Assembly: GCA_029781795.1 (NCBI GenBank)
Contig: JAKOWB010000008.1
Span: 1-64,000 of the forward strand
Direction: 5' to 3'
Length of the DNA stretch: 64,000 bases
DNA from: Pseudomonadota bacterium
Lineage (GTDB): Bacteria > Pseudomonadota > Alphaproteobacteria > Kiloniellales > JACOMY01
Shown: piece by piece, positions 55,012 through 64,000 of the stretch
How positions within the stretch are numbered: position 1 is the first letter of the stretch
Layout of the letters: each line of letters opens with the position of its first letter
Made by a program: the position numbers and the translations under genes
Notes under the pieces: generated by a model
Seen by the model: only the letters and a program-made list of their open reading frames with translations
Databases searched by the model: none
What the model was told of the DNA's origin: nothing

Positions 55012-55872
55012 ATGAACAAGCTGTCTTTCAGCTACCTTGGCAGGACCGCCATCGCTGGCGTGACCGCCGCCTTCCTGGTCACCGGCTGCGCCAGCAGCAG
55101 CAGCACGCAGACCGTCGACGGCTCGCAGGACCAGGGCATCTTCGGCCCGGACAACGACCCGCTTGAGTTCGTCAACCGCTTCACGTTCGCCTTCAACGAC
55201 ATGGTCGACACGCTGATCCTGCAGCCGGCGGCCGCGACCTATCGCTTCCTGGTGCCCGAGCCGGTGCAGAACGGCATCCGCAACGTGCTGCGCAACCTGA
55301 ACGGCCCGGTGATCCTGGCCAACGACCTGCTGCAGGGCGAGTTCGACCGCGCCGGCGACACCTTCATGCGCTTCCTGATCAACTCGACGATCGGGCTTGC
55401 CGGCATCTTCGACGTCGCCAGCGACTGGGGCTACGAGTACCACGACGAGGACTTCGGCCAGACGCTGGGCTCCTGGGGCGTGGGCGAGGGCTTCTACCTC
55501 GTGCTGCCGATCCTCGGCCCCTCCAGCCTGCGCGACGGCGTCGGCATGGTGGTCGACAGCTACATGGACCCCTGGCCCTACGTGATCGACTACTTCGATC
55601 TGGTGGATGACTCCACCAAGGACTGGATCACCATCGGCCGCCGCGGCCTCGAGGGCCTGGACCTTCGCGCCCGCAACATCGAGACCATCGAGAACATCAA
55701 GAAGGATGCGGTGGACTACTACGCGCGCATCCGCACCCTATATCGTCAGAATCGCGAGGACGCGATCCGCAACGGCGAACTCGAGGAGATCCCGATCCCC
55801 GGCCTCTCGGACGAGGACTGGGAGAAGGACCCCTCGGCCGGCACCTCGCAGCAGAGCAACGTGACGAAGTAG
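55012..55872 (+). CDS. mlaA: outer-membrane lipoprotein MlaA (VacJ family)
   Basis: 286 residues from the ATG at 55012. A lipoprotein signal with lipobox LVTGC (Cys near residue 24) is followed by the MlaA fold: DPLEFVNRFTFAFNDMVDTLILQPAAATYRFLVPEPVQNGI, NDLLQGEFDRAGDTFMRFLINSTIG, DFGQTLGSWGVGEGFYLVLPILGPSSLRDGVG and DSYMDPW. It removes phospholipids from the outer leaflet of the outer membrane as part of the Mla system. MlaC follows after 13 bp; the MlaFED importer is not in the window. The 275 bp upstream hold no gene. Confidence 0.95.
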   Translation: MNKLSFSYLGRTAIAGVTAAFLVTGCASSSSTQTVDGSQDQGIFGPDNDPLEFVNRFTFAFNDMVDTLILQPAAATYRFLVPEPVQNGIRNVLRNLNGPVILANDLLQGEFDRAGDTFMRFLINSTIGLAGIFDVASDWGYEYHDEDFGQTLGSWGVGEGFYLVLPILGPSSLRDGVGMVVDSYMDPWPYVIDYFDLVDDSTKDWITIGRRGLEGLDLRARNIETIENIKKDAVDYYARIRTLYRQNREDAIRNGELEEIPIPGLSDEDWEKDPSAGTSQQSNVTK

Positions 55873-55885
55873 AGCGAGCAGACTC

Positions 55886-56524
55886 ATGCACAGCCGTCGA
55901 GCCTTCCTTGCCGCCACGGTGGCGGGCGGTGCCCTCGTGGGCATCGGTCTTGCGCCGCGCCTTGCCTTCGCCTCGATCGAGGACGATGCGCGAAACTTCC
56001 TGACCGACCTGGGCAATCGCGCCATCGCCGAACTGACCGACAAGTCGGCGCCTGAGACCGAGCGCGTGGCGCGCTTCCGCGCCCTGATGCGCGAGGCCAT
56101 CGACTTCGCCCTGATCTCGCAGCAGGTGCTCGGCAAGTACTGGCGACAGACGGCGGCGGATCTGCGGAGCGAATTCAACAAGGTGCTGCGCGAGACGCTG
56201 ATCCAGCGCTTCCTGCCGCTGTTCGACAAGTACGAGGGCGAGACCTTCGACGTGGTCTCCACCCGTACCAGCAGCAAGGACCCCAGCGTCGTGGCCGCGA
56301 CGGTGAACGTGAAGGCACCGAACGGCAACATCGCCAAGGTCGAGTGGTACATGAAGCAGTCGGACTCGACGCTGAAGATCTACGACTTCTCGGCCGAGGG
56401 CGTGCGCCTGACCATCTCGCTGCAGGACGAGTACGATGCCGTGCTGCGCTCGGCCGACGGCGACGTCGCCGTGCTGATCGGCGAGATGAAGAAGAAGCTG
56501 CCGGCCGACGCCGTTCTCGACTGA
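55886..56524 (+). CDS. mlaC: periplasmic phospholipid carrier MlaC (Ttg2D family)
   Basis: 212 residues with an N-terminal SRRAFLAATVAGGALVGIGLAP, a Tat-like export signal. The mature part fits MlaC: FRALMREAIDFALISQQVLGKYWRQTAADLRSEFNKVLRETLIQRFLPLF, VNVKAPNGNIAKVEWYMKQSDSTLKIYDFSAEGV. It ferries phospholipids between MlaA and the inner-membrane complex. The use of a twin-arginine signal is common in alphaproteobacterial MlaC. Co-transcribed with mlaA. Confidence 0.93.
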   Translation: MHSRRAFLAATVAGGALVGIGLAPRLAFASIEDDARNFLTDLGNRAIAELTDKSAPETERVARFRALMREAIDFALISQQVLGKYWRQTAADLRSEFNKVLRETLIQRFLPLFDKYEGETFDVVSTRTSSKDPSVVAATVNVKAPNGNIAKVEWYMKQSDSTLKIYDFSAEGVRLTISLQDEYDAVLRSADGDVAVLIGEMKKKLPADAVLD

Positions 56525-56542
56525 GGGTCGCGGGGCCGACGC

Positions 56543-57223
56543 CTAGATCCTGGCCGTGACGAGTTCCCGGCGCGCCCGCGCCAGGATCTGCCAGGCCGAG
56601 TTCAGGAACAGCAGCGCCATGCCGCCGGCCACGGCCACGTCCGGCCAGCCGGTCGCGCTGCCCCACACGCCGGCCGCCGCCAGCAGCACCGCGACATTGC
56701 CGATGGCATCGTTGCGCGAGCAGAGCCAGGCGGAGCGTACGTTGGCATCGCCCTCCTGCCAGCGCAGCAGCAGCAGCACGCTGGCGAGGTTGGCCGCCAG
56801 CGCCAAGACGCCGACCACGCCCATCACCTCCGGCCGCGGCACTCCCAGGTGGAAGGCGGTCCAGATCGTCGAGCCCAGGACCCACAGCGCCAGAGCCAGC
56901 AGGCTGGCGCCCTTGAGCAGCGCGGTGCGCGCACGCCAGGCGGCCGGCTTGCCGATGGCCCAGAGCGAGAGCGCGTAGGTCAGGCTGTCGGCCAGGAAGT
57001 CCAGCGCGTCGGCCTGCAGGGCGCGCGAGCCGGCCAGCGCGCCAGCCGACATCTCCACCACGAAAAGCCCGGCGTTCAGCGCGATGACCAGCCAGAGCGC
57101 CCGGCGGTAGCCCGGATCCATGCCGGCGAAGACCGGCGGGTGGTGGTGCCCGCAATGACCGCCGTCGGCATGGTCGTGGCCGCGGCTGGTGCTATGGGCG
57201 TCGTCGTGACGGACAGGGGACAT
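56543..57223 (-). CDS. cation diffusion facilitator-type metal exporter, short form
   Basis: 226 residues. The N-terminus is rich in histidine (HDDAHSTSRGHDHADGGHCGHHHPP), a likely metal buffer. Six helices follow with the metal site residues: ALQADALDFLADSLTYALSL (D-x3-D of helix 2) and AWLCSRNDAIGNVAVLL (N-D of helix 5). The cytoplasmic C-terminal domain of larger CDF proteins is missing, as in DmeF-like short forms. It exports zinc, cobalt, cadmium or a similar ion. A MerR regulator diverges from it with an operator between. Confidence 0.88.
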   Translation of the reverse strand: MSPVRHDDAHSTSRGHDHADGGHCGHHHPPVFAGMDPGYRRALWLVIALNAGLFVVEMSAGALAGSRALQADALDFLADSLTYALSLWAIGKPAAWRARTALLKGASLLALALWVLGSTIWTAFHLGVPRPEVMGVVGVLALAANLASVLLLLRWQEGDANVRSAWLCSRNDAIGNVAVLLAAAGVWGSATGWPDVAVAGGMALLFLNSAWQILARARRELVTARI

Positions 57224-57264
57224 GGCAGGGCTCCAGCGGCGGGGGTTTGACCGCCGTCCCTTTC

Positions 57265-57295
57265 TGCCTACATCCTCTAGCGACTAGAGCTTCAA
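57265..57295 (-). promoter_or_regulatory. MerR-type promoter/operator of the metal exporter gene
   Basis: On the minus strand TTGAAG (57295-57290) and TAGGCA (57270-57265) are 19 bp apart, the long spacing used by MerR-activated promoters. In the spacer is CTCTAG-N3-CTAGAG (57275-57289), a perfect dyad. The promoter faces the exporter gene, 42 bp upstream of its start. Confidence 0.7.
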
Positions 57296-57307
57296 GAGGT
57301 TTCTGTC

Positions 57308-57783
57308 ATGGACCTGACGATCGGGCAGCTGGCCCGGCAGAGCGGCGTCAAGGTGCCCACGATCCGCTTCTACGAGCAGATCGGCCTGCTGCCGCCGCCG
57401 CCCCGCAGCGAGGGCAACCAGCGGCGTTATGGCAAGGCCGCGGCCGAGCGCCTTGCCTTCATCCGCCATGCCCGCCAGCTTGGCTTCGAGGTCGAGGCGA
57501 TCCGCGAACTGCTGCGCCTGGCGGCGCATCCCGACGCCCCCTGCCACGACGCCGACGCGTTGGCGGCCCGCCACCTGCGGGAGGTCGAGGCGCGCATCGA
57601 GCGCCTCACCCGCCTGCGCGACGAGCTGAAGCGCATGGTCGAGGCCTGCCACGGCGGCACGGCGGCCGAGTGCCGCGTGCTGCAGGTGGTCGGCGATCAC
57701 GGCCTCTGCGAGGTACACGAGGCGACGGCAACGAACCCTCTCCCGGCGGGAGAGGGTGAGGCGGCGGGAGAGAGACAGCGCCC

Positions 57784-57787
<4 letters not shown>
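57308..57787 (+). CDS. MerR family heavy-metal-responsive regulator
   Basis: 159 residues. The winged helix [41 protein letters not shown] is typical of the ZntR/CadR/PbrR group. Cysteines at about 79, 114, 122 and 134 match the metal-binding positions of that group (79 and 114 in ZntR, 134 in PbrR). It most likely senses zinc, cadmium or lead and activates the exporter encoded on the other strand. Its last 17 or so codons ([17 protein letters not shown]) come from a REP-like repeat, so the native end may once have been shorter. Confidence 0.9.
57735..57757. repeat. REP-like hairpin at the 3' end of the MerR gene
   Basis: ACCCTCTCCC and GGGAGAGGGT pair perfectly (10 bp) around GGC. This is a common dispersed repeat in GC-rich proteobacteria. 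It lies inside the MerR frame and just before the converging ettA stop, and can end transcription from both sides. Confidence 0.75.
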
Positions 57788-59460
<1,673 letters not shown>

Positions 59461-59900
59461 GGCGTTCCTCCTCGGGTTGCTCTGCGCGCAAAGGGCTGAA
59501 GGCGCGCGATCCTAGCCGCCGCGCCCGATGGGTCAAGCATCACGCGACGATCCGGCGCTCACGGCCCTTTGGCTGCGACCACCCCTGCCTCGGGCTGCCT
59601 GCCCTGCCAACGCTGTCGAAGGATGGCTTGCCTGGCATTCTCCCGCATCTGGTTCTGAGGTGGGTGGAGAAATGAACCAGATACGCTCACGCAGTTGCAG
59701 ATATAGTAAATAGATAGCGTTATACTGTCGTTTTACTATAAGTATTGAAAATATCTCTAGTGACTCTCAGTCCATGCCGTTAATTTCCTCGTCGCGGTCG
59801 CCGGTCGCGGCTGTTCTGGGTTGGATCGTGGGTGCCGTTTGCTTCGTTCGACTGAATGATGGCGATCGGGCGTCGCCTGTCACTTGGGGGAGGATTTGAC
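59461..59900. other. 440-bp non-coding region between ettA and the first autotransporter
   Basis: The ettA half is ordinary high-GC sequence and contains the ettA ribosome site. From about 59690 to 59765 the base composition changes sharply to AT-rich, with TATAGTAAA at 59702-59710 and TTTACTATA at 59732-59740. A 61-residue frame (59528-59713) has no recognisable feature and is not annotated as a gene. Promoter and control of the autotransporter are likely here. Confidence 0.6.
59702..59740. promoter_or_regulatory. AT-rich inverted repeat upstream of the first autotransporter
   Basis: TATAGTAAA and TTTACTATA are exact inverted copies 21 bp apart; between them lies TTATACTGT, a further near copy of the arm. 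The AT-rich island is unusual for the window and suggests a regulator site and promoter. Confidence 0.45.
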
Positions 59901-61913
59901 ATGCAGGGTATTCTTCGGCCGGCGGCCGGCCGCTGGATTTGCACAGCTTTGGCCCTTTTCGGCTGTCTGGCGACTGCGCGGACGGCGGATGCGCAGTGCG
60001 CGCCGGTCCCGGACAACAACGCGAACATCGTGACCTGCGCCACCGGCAGCGACATGGATATCGACCTGCAGGACGGCGATGACCAGCTCTTCCTCAGTGG
60101 CACGACTGTCACCGGCTTTTTGCGCGGCGGTGCCGGCAACGACACGGTGGTGGTCACTAGCTCCGACATCAGCGGCCTCACGGAGATGACCGGCGGGGGA
60201 GGCGACAACACCCTGACCTTCGATGGCTTCACCGGCATGCTTGGCGCCGCCATCACCGAGTGGCAGACGATCGAGTTCACCAACGGTACCGTGGCCATCT
60301 GGCGGCCGGATCCGATCTTCCAGCCCTTCCTGACGACCGGCGACTCCACGGCGCTGTTCGACGTGCAGGCCGGGTCCGAGATCTTCGTCCCAGCGGACGG
60401 CGTGGCGCTGAACGATGCGACCTACGTCGCCATCGACGAGGGCCGTTTCAACCTGGACGGTAAGATTCGGCTGGCCAACGGCGAGATCGGCGATCTCTTC
60501 ACGGTGCAAAGCCAGAGTGGTCTTGGCACCGCGACCGGCAACGGCATCGTCCTGGTCGATGTCGTGGTCGACGACCTGATCAACGGCCCGAACATGGGGA
60601 CCGGCGGTTCGGACGTCTTCTGGCTCGCGGTGGTGACGCCGCAGCCGGGGATGCACATCGGCCTGCTGCCCAACATCCTCGGCATCGGCCCGAAGGGCTT
60701 CACCGACGAGTTGATCCCACTGGCCATCGTGTCTGACTCGCCGGTGGTGACCGACCCCGACCTCTTCTACCTGGTCGGCGGCGACGTCACGGCCGGCAAC
60801 TATGTCTACGACCTGGTCTATGTTCCCGACACCGTCTTCAACCAGAACGTCTTCGACCAGTGGTTCCTGCACAACATCGGCCTGTCGCCGGATCTCGCCA
60901 CCTATGCGGTCAACCTGACCGTGGCGCAGCGGACCTGGGACGCCAACGTGCGGACCATGCGCGAACGCATGGGCTATCTGCATGGCGAGACGCCGAAGGC
61001 CGATCTCTTCGCCGCGCGCGAGGGCATGCAATACGCCAGCCTGAACGATGCGGCGGCGGATTCCGACCCGCTGCAGGTCAGCCGGCTGGACGGCGACGGC
61101 CCGGGCCGCGAGCTGGGCGTGAGCCTCTGGGTCAACGGCACCTTCGACTCGACCCATGACGATAGCAACGGTGCAGGCGACGTCGGCTACGACGGCCGCA
61201 CCGACGGCGTGGTCGCGGGCGCCGACGTCGCGCTGGGCTCGCTATTCGGTGGCGACGACCGTCTCTTCCTCGGCCTCTTCGCCGGATACGGCAGCACACG
61301 CGCGGATTACAGCGAAAGCCTGGGCGACCTGACGCTCGACGGCACGATCCTCGGCGCCTACGCGACGCTGACGACGGGCGGCTTCTACCTCGATGCCGTG
61401 GTGGCTTGGCAGTCGCTCGACTTCGAGAGCCACAACGCAGTGACCACGGGCGATGCGCGGTATGACGGCCATGCCGTGGGCGGCTCGCTGGAGGCCGGCT
61501 ATCGCCTGGACCTCGGCGGCGTGGACCTGGAACCGCAGGTGCAGCTCACCTATGTCAACGTCTCGCACGAGGACTTTGTCGATTCGATCGGTGCCGTGGT
61601 CGCGGCCGACCAGGGCGCGTCGCTGCAGCTGCGCGGCGGCATCCGGGCCTCGACGACCGTTGAAATCGGCGACGGCGTCCAGCTACGGCCCTACGTCGAT
61701 CTCAGCGTGATCCACGAGTTCTTCGACGGGAACCGCGTGGTCGTGCTGGGTGGCACGTTCGAAGATGCGCTCTACGACACCGCGTTCGAAGTGGGCGGCG
61801 GCGCGGCGTTGGGCCTGCCGAACGGCATGCAGGTCTTCCTCGACGTCGACTATCGCGCGGCGTCGGACTACAGCAGCGTCAACGGTGTGGTGGGCCTGCG
61901 CCTTTCTTTCTGA
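59901..61913 (+). CDS. autotransporter with C-terminal outer-membrane beta-barrel, first of a tandem pair
   Basis: 670 residues from the ATG at 59901 (GGGGGAGG upstream). Signal peptide to about residue 32 (ending ATARTADA), passenger to about residue 355, a linker with MRERMGYLHGE, then an autotransporter beta-domain of about 280 residues (from GVSLWVNGTFD, with FLGLFAGYGST and GFYLDAVVAW) ending in the terminal aromatic, VGLRLSF. The passenger begins with short RTX-like GxGND runs (DLQDGDDQLFL, RGGAGNDTVVV) and two early cysteines. It is exported to the outer membrane; the passenger role is unknown. The next gene is a paralogue. Confidence 0.88.
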   Translation: MQGILRPAAGRWICTALALFGCLATARTADAQCAPVPDNNANIVTCATGSDMDIDLQDGDDQLFLSGTTVTGFLRGGAGNDTVVVTSSDISGLTEMTGGGGDNTLTFDGFTGMLGAAITEWQTIEFTNGTVAIWRPDPIFQPFLTTGDSTALFDVQAGSEIFVPADGVALNDATYVAIDEGRFNLDGKIRLANGEIGDLFTVQSQSGLGTATGNGIVLVDVVVDDLINGPNMGTGGSDVFWLAVVTPQPGMHIGLLPNILGIGPKGFTDELIPLAIVSDSPVVTDPDLFYLVGGDVTAGNYVYDLVYVPDTVFNQNVFDQWFLHNIGLSPDLATYAVNLTVAQRTWDANVRTMRERMGYLHGETPKADLFAAREGMQYASLNDAAADSDPLQVSRLDGDGPGRELGVSLWVNGTFDSTHDDSNGAGDVGYDGRTDGVVAGADVALGSLFGGDDRLFLGLFAGYGSTRADYSESLGDLTLDGTILGAYATLTTGGFYLDAVVAWQSLDFESHNAVTTGDARYDGHAVGGSLEAGYRLDLGGVDLEPQVQLTYVNVSHEDFVDSIGAVVAADQGASLQLRGGIRASTTVEIGDGVQLRPYVDLSVIHEFFDGNRVVVLGGTFEDALYDTAFEVGGGAALGLPNGMQVFLDVDYRAASDYSSVNGVVGLRLSF

Positions 61914-61947
61914 CAGGGGTTCCCTCTCTCCCATCAGGTGCGGCAGG

Positions 61948-61978
61948 ACGCGCCGCGGATCTCTGATCCGCGGCGCGT
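61948..61978 (+). terminator. strong hairpin after the first autotransporter
   Basis: ACGCGCCGCGGATC and GATCCGCGGCGCGT pair perfectly (14 bp) around TCT, 34 bp after the stop. Only TTC follows, so the T-run is weak, but the stem is the strongest in the window. Confidence 0.65.
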
Positions 61979-62335
61979 TCGGCGATTCCCGCCTGCGCTA
62001 CGGGTGCGCCCGTCTCGCCCGCCGATCCCCGCCTCGGTCTTGTCGTCCTGTCCGCCTGGCAGCGGCGCGCTAAGCGGTGCACTGCCTCGCGGGCGAGTGG
62101 TTTCCCGGAAATAAACGCATGTGGTTTGCGATAAATGCGCATGGGGAACTGCGGCGCAAAAAATGCGCGCATAACATACTATACTACACTATATAGCTAT
62201 ATTTCTTATTGCGGATACCCGCTTCCCTCGAAAGACTCCCCCGCGCAGGTGGCTGCGCGCTGCGATTACAGCCGCATGAAGGGCCAGGCGGGGGCTTGGT
62301 CCTGCAAGTCGAGTGGATAGTGGGGGAACACGGCG
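61979..62335. other. non-coding control region before the second autotransporter
   Basis: No gene is seen. From about 62110 the composition changes to AT-rich (to about 62215). It holds ATGCGCAT (62136-62143) and ATGCGCGCAT (62163-62172), both perfect palindromes and both preceded by runs of A, and ATACTATACTACACTATATAG around 62176-62197. A short open frame at 62135-62320 has no signal or family features and is not called. Confidence 0.5.
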
Positions 62336-64000
62336 ATGCTTAATCAACTATGCAGACTCACGGGCGGCGCCTTCCGGCTCGCCCACGGCGCGGCGACCCG
62401 GTCGGCTGCCTCGCTCGCGCTCTTCGGGACGCTGCTCCTGCTGTCGGCGGCCCTGCCTTCCGGGCCGGTGATGGCCCAGTGCATGGGCACGATCGACGGC
62501 GGCGACAACAGCGTCACCTGCAACATGGGCAATGAGGTCGCGTCAGTCAGCCTGCTCGGCGGCAATGACACGCTGAATATCTCGGGGACCTATTTTCTCG
62601 GTATCCACAGCATCTTTGGCAACGATGGAAACGATACCCTGACCATCACTGGCGGGACCTTCGATTCACTGAATGTCAGTTCGAACATCGCTGGCGGTGA
62701 CTTTGGCCAACTGACGTCGGCGGGCAACGATACACTCACGCTCGACGGCTTCACGGGCAAGCTCTCGTTCCAGGTCTACAACTGGGACACCATCAACGTC
62801 GTCGGTGGCTCGGACTTCCAGTACGAGCCGGGGCTGGGCATCTTCTACCCCAGGCTCGACCAGATGAATCCCGATGCGGTCTTCAACATCGCAGCCGGAT
62901 CCAGGGTCAGCGTCGCGGCGGACGGCAACCCCCTGAACGATACCATCGTGACCGGCATCGGCAGGGGCGAGTTCCGGCTGAACGGCCTGGTCGATCTGGC
63001 CAATGGCGAGGTTGGCGACCTGTTCTTCGTGGAGTCCCAGGGCGGTACCTATAGTGGTACCGGCAGCGTGGCCCTGGATGCGTTCTTCGATGGCGCGACC
63101 GGCGGGTCCGACATCTTCTGGGTCACCTTTGCCACGGCTGAAGCCGGAACCAGCATCGGGCTCCAGGTCGATGTCGTCGGCATCGGCGCGGAGGGCTTCA
63201 TGCTCCCGGTCGCACTCCAATCGCGCGATGCCATGAACGGTGCGCCCGCCTCGCCCGACACCTTCTATCTCGAGGGCGGCGTGGCTTCGAGCGGCAACTA
63301 TCTCTTCGACCTGGTCTTCGTGCCCGACGCCATCGTCATCCAGGACAGCATCAACGACGGCTGGTTCCTGACCACTATCGGACTGGCCAGCGGCTATCAG
63401 ACCCATGTGACGGCGGCCCAGCGGCTGTTCCAGACCAACATGCAGACCATGCGCGAGCGCATGAGCTATCTGCGTGGCGAGGTCTATGGCGATGACCACA
63501 TGGAGGATGCCGCGACCGGCGAGCAGTCCGCCGATCTCGGCTCGGCCGACTATGCCGAGCAGCAAGCGGAGATGGACGGCGGTCGCCCGGGTCGCGACGA
63601 AGGCATCAGCGTCTGGGTGGATGGCCGCTTCGATCACACCGAGGACGAGCAGGACGGCATGTTCGACGTCGGCTACACCAGCAACGCCAACGGGGTCCTG
63701 GTCGGCGGCGACTATGCCCTGGACGGTATCTTCAGCGGTAGCGACCGGCTGCTGCTCGGCGCCTTTGCCGGCTATGGCAGCACCGATGCCGACTACGACG
63801 CGGCCTTCACGGGCAACTTCGATGTGAGCGGTCCGATGGTGGGTGCCTACGCCACCTACCTCAGTGGCTTTGGCCTTTATCTGGACGGCGTCCTCGCGTA
63901 CCAGCGCCTGCACTTCGACAGCGTGAACGACACCACGACGGCGACCGCAAGCTACGATGGCGACGCCTTCGGCCTCTCGCTGGAGGCGGGCTACCGCGTC
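62336..64000 (+). CDS. autotransporter, second of a tandem pair, cut by the window edge
   Basis: 555 codons are open from the ATG at 62336 to the edge. Signal peptide to about residue 55 (LALFGTLLLLSAALPSGPVMA), passenger with early Cys pair, GGNDTLNIS and GNDGNDTLTI runs, NGEVGDLFFVESQGG, a linker MRERMSYLRGE, and a beta-domain from GISVWVDGRFDH with LLGAFAGYGST and GLYLDGVLAY. All of these parallel its neighbour upstream, so the two are paralogues from a tandem duplication. The last part of the barrel lies outside. Ribosome site GGGGGAA lies 9 bases before the ATG. Confidence 0.87.
   Translation, partial: MLNQLCRLTGGAFRLAHGAATRSAASLALFGTLLLLSAALPSGPVMAQCMGTIDGGDNSVTCNMGNEVASVSLLGGNDTLNISGTYFLGIHSIFGNDGNDTLTITGGTFDSLNVSSNIAGGDFGQLTSAGNDTLTLDGFTGKLSFQVYNWDTINVVGGSDFQYEPGLGIFYPRLDQMNPDAVFNIAAGSRVSVAADGNPLNDTIVTGIGRGEFRLNGLVDLANGEVGDLFFVESQGGTYSGTGSVALDAFFDGATGGSDIFWVTFATAEAGTSIGLQVDVVGIGAEGFMLPVALQSRDAMNGAPASPDTFYLEGGVASSGNYLFDLVFVPDAIVIQDSINDGWFLTTIGLASGYQTHVTAAQRLFQTNMQTMRERMSYLRGEVYGDDHMEDAATGEQSADLGSADYAEQQAEMDGGRPGRDEGISVWVDGRFDHTEDEQDGMFDVGYTSNANGVLVGGDYALDGIFSGSDRLLLGAFAGYGSTDADYDAAFTGNFDVSGPMVGAYATYLSGFGLYLDGVLAYQRLHFDSVNDTTTATASYDGDAFGLSLEAGYRV

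Noticed and set aside
54067-55872. Apparent 601-codon fusion ending in MlaA
   Set aside because: The first 300 codons are an out-of-frame reading of the BASS-type gene; the lipoprotein signal at 55012 shows the true start of mlaA.
59528-59713. 61-codon open frame before the first autotransporter
   Set aside because: No ribosome site, signal or family feature, and its end runs into the AT-rich control region.
62135-62320. 61-codon open frame before the second autotransporter
   Set aside because: Its start lies within the palindromic AT-rich region and the product has no sensible composition or family.

Overview
The window is high-GC chromosomal DNA from an alphaproteobacterium, most likely a member of Rhodospirillales or a relative. 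This rests on HisZ next to PurA, an alphaproteobacterial RpoH, a PHA depolymerase with a PhaR-type site, a VacJ/Ttg2D (MlaA/MlaC) pair, long Liv-type catabolic operons, and two palindromic intergenic repeats I recognise from alphaproteobacterial genomes. No rRNA, tRNA or CRISPR array was seen. One IS5-family insertion sequence is present.

Layout. 0-13.7 kb: small mixed units. They include a Liv-type binding protein cut by the left edge with an acyl-CoA dehydrogenase, an AraC regulator, a cupin, a nuclease/phosphatase, an orphan TAXI binding protein, two glutathione transferases flanking phaZ, a cupin/MFS/CMD group, a gamma-butyrobetaine hydroxylase-like enzyme, and an Rrf2 regulator next to a sulfate-binding-protein homologue, each preceded by the same 17-bp operator. 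13.9-37 kb: the centrepiece, a 17-gene leftward operon (14330-32724) and a 4-gene rightward operon (33025-37024) that diverge from a 300-bp control region. Together they encode a Liv-type ABC importer, two acyl-CoA ligases, a three-piece biotin-dependent acyl-CoA carboxylase of the methylcrotonyl/geranyl-CoA type, an AtuA-family protein, two enoyl-CoA hydratases, two atypical SDRs, a MaoC hydratase, a thiolase, two acyl-CoA dehydrogenases, a PhyH-type dioxygenase and a TetR regulator. The set reads as an import-activate-degrade pathway for a methyl-branched or isoprenoid-like carboxylic acid. 37.0-38.5 kb: the IS and palindromic repeats.

38.5-59.5 kb: mostly housekeeping. Threonine aldolase, a pseudouridine synthase, rpoH, two tandem paralogous membrane proteins of unknown function, purA/hisZ, PqiA, an SGNH/MBOAT O-acylation pair, a cobalamin-type binding protein, a desuccinylase-like protein, a ClC channel, a thioesterase, a BASS-type transporter, mlaA/mlaC, a metal-exporter/MerR pair, and ettA. 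59.5-64 kb: two tandem paralogous autotransporters, the second cut by the right edge, each preceded by an AT-rich non-coding region with palindromes unlike the rest of the window.

Start codons were moved downstream from the longest open frame where a ribosome binding site, a TGATG/ATGA overlap or family alignment supported it. Functional names rest on motif recognition alone; no database search was made.
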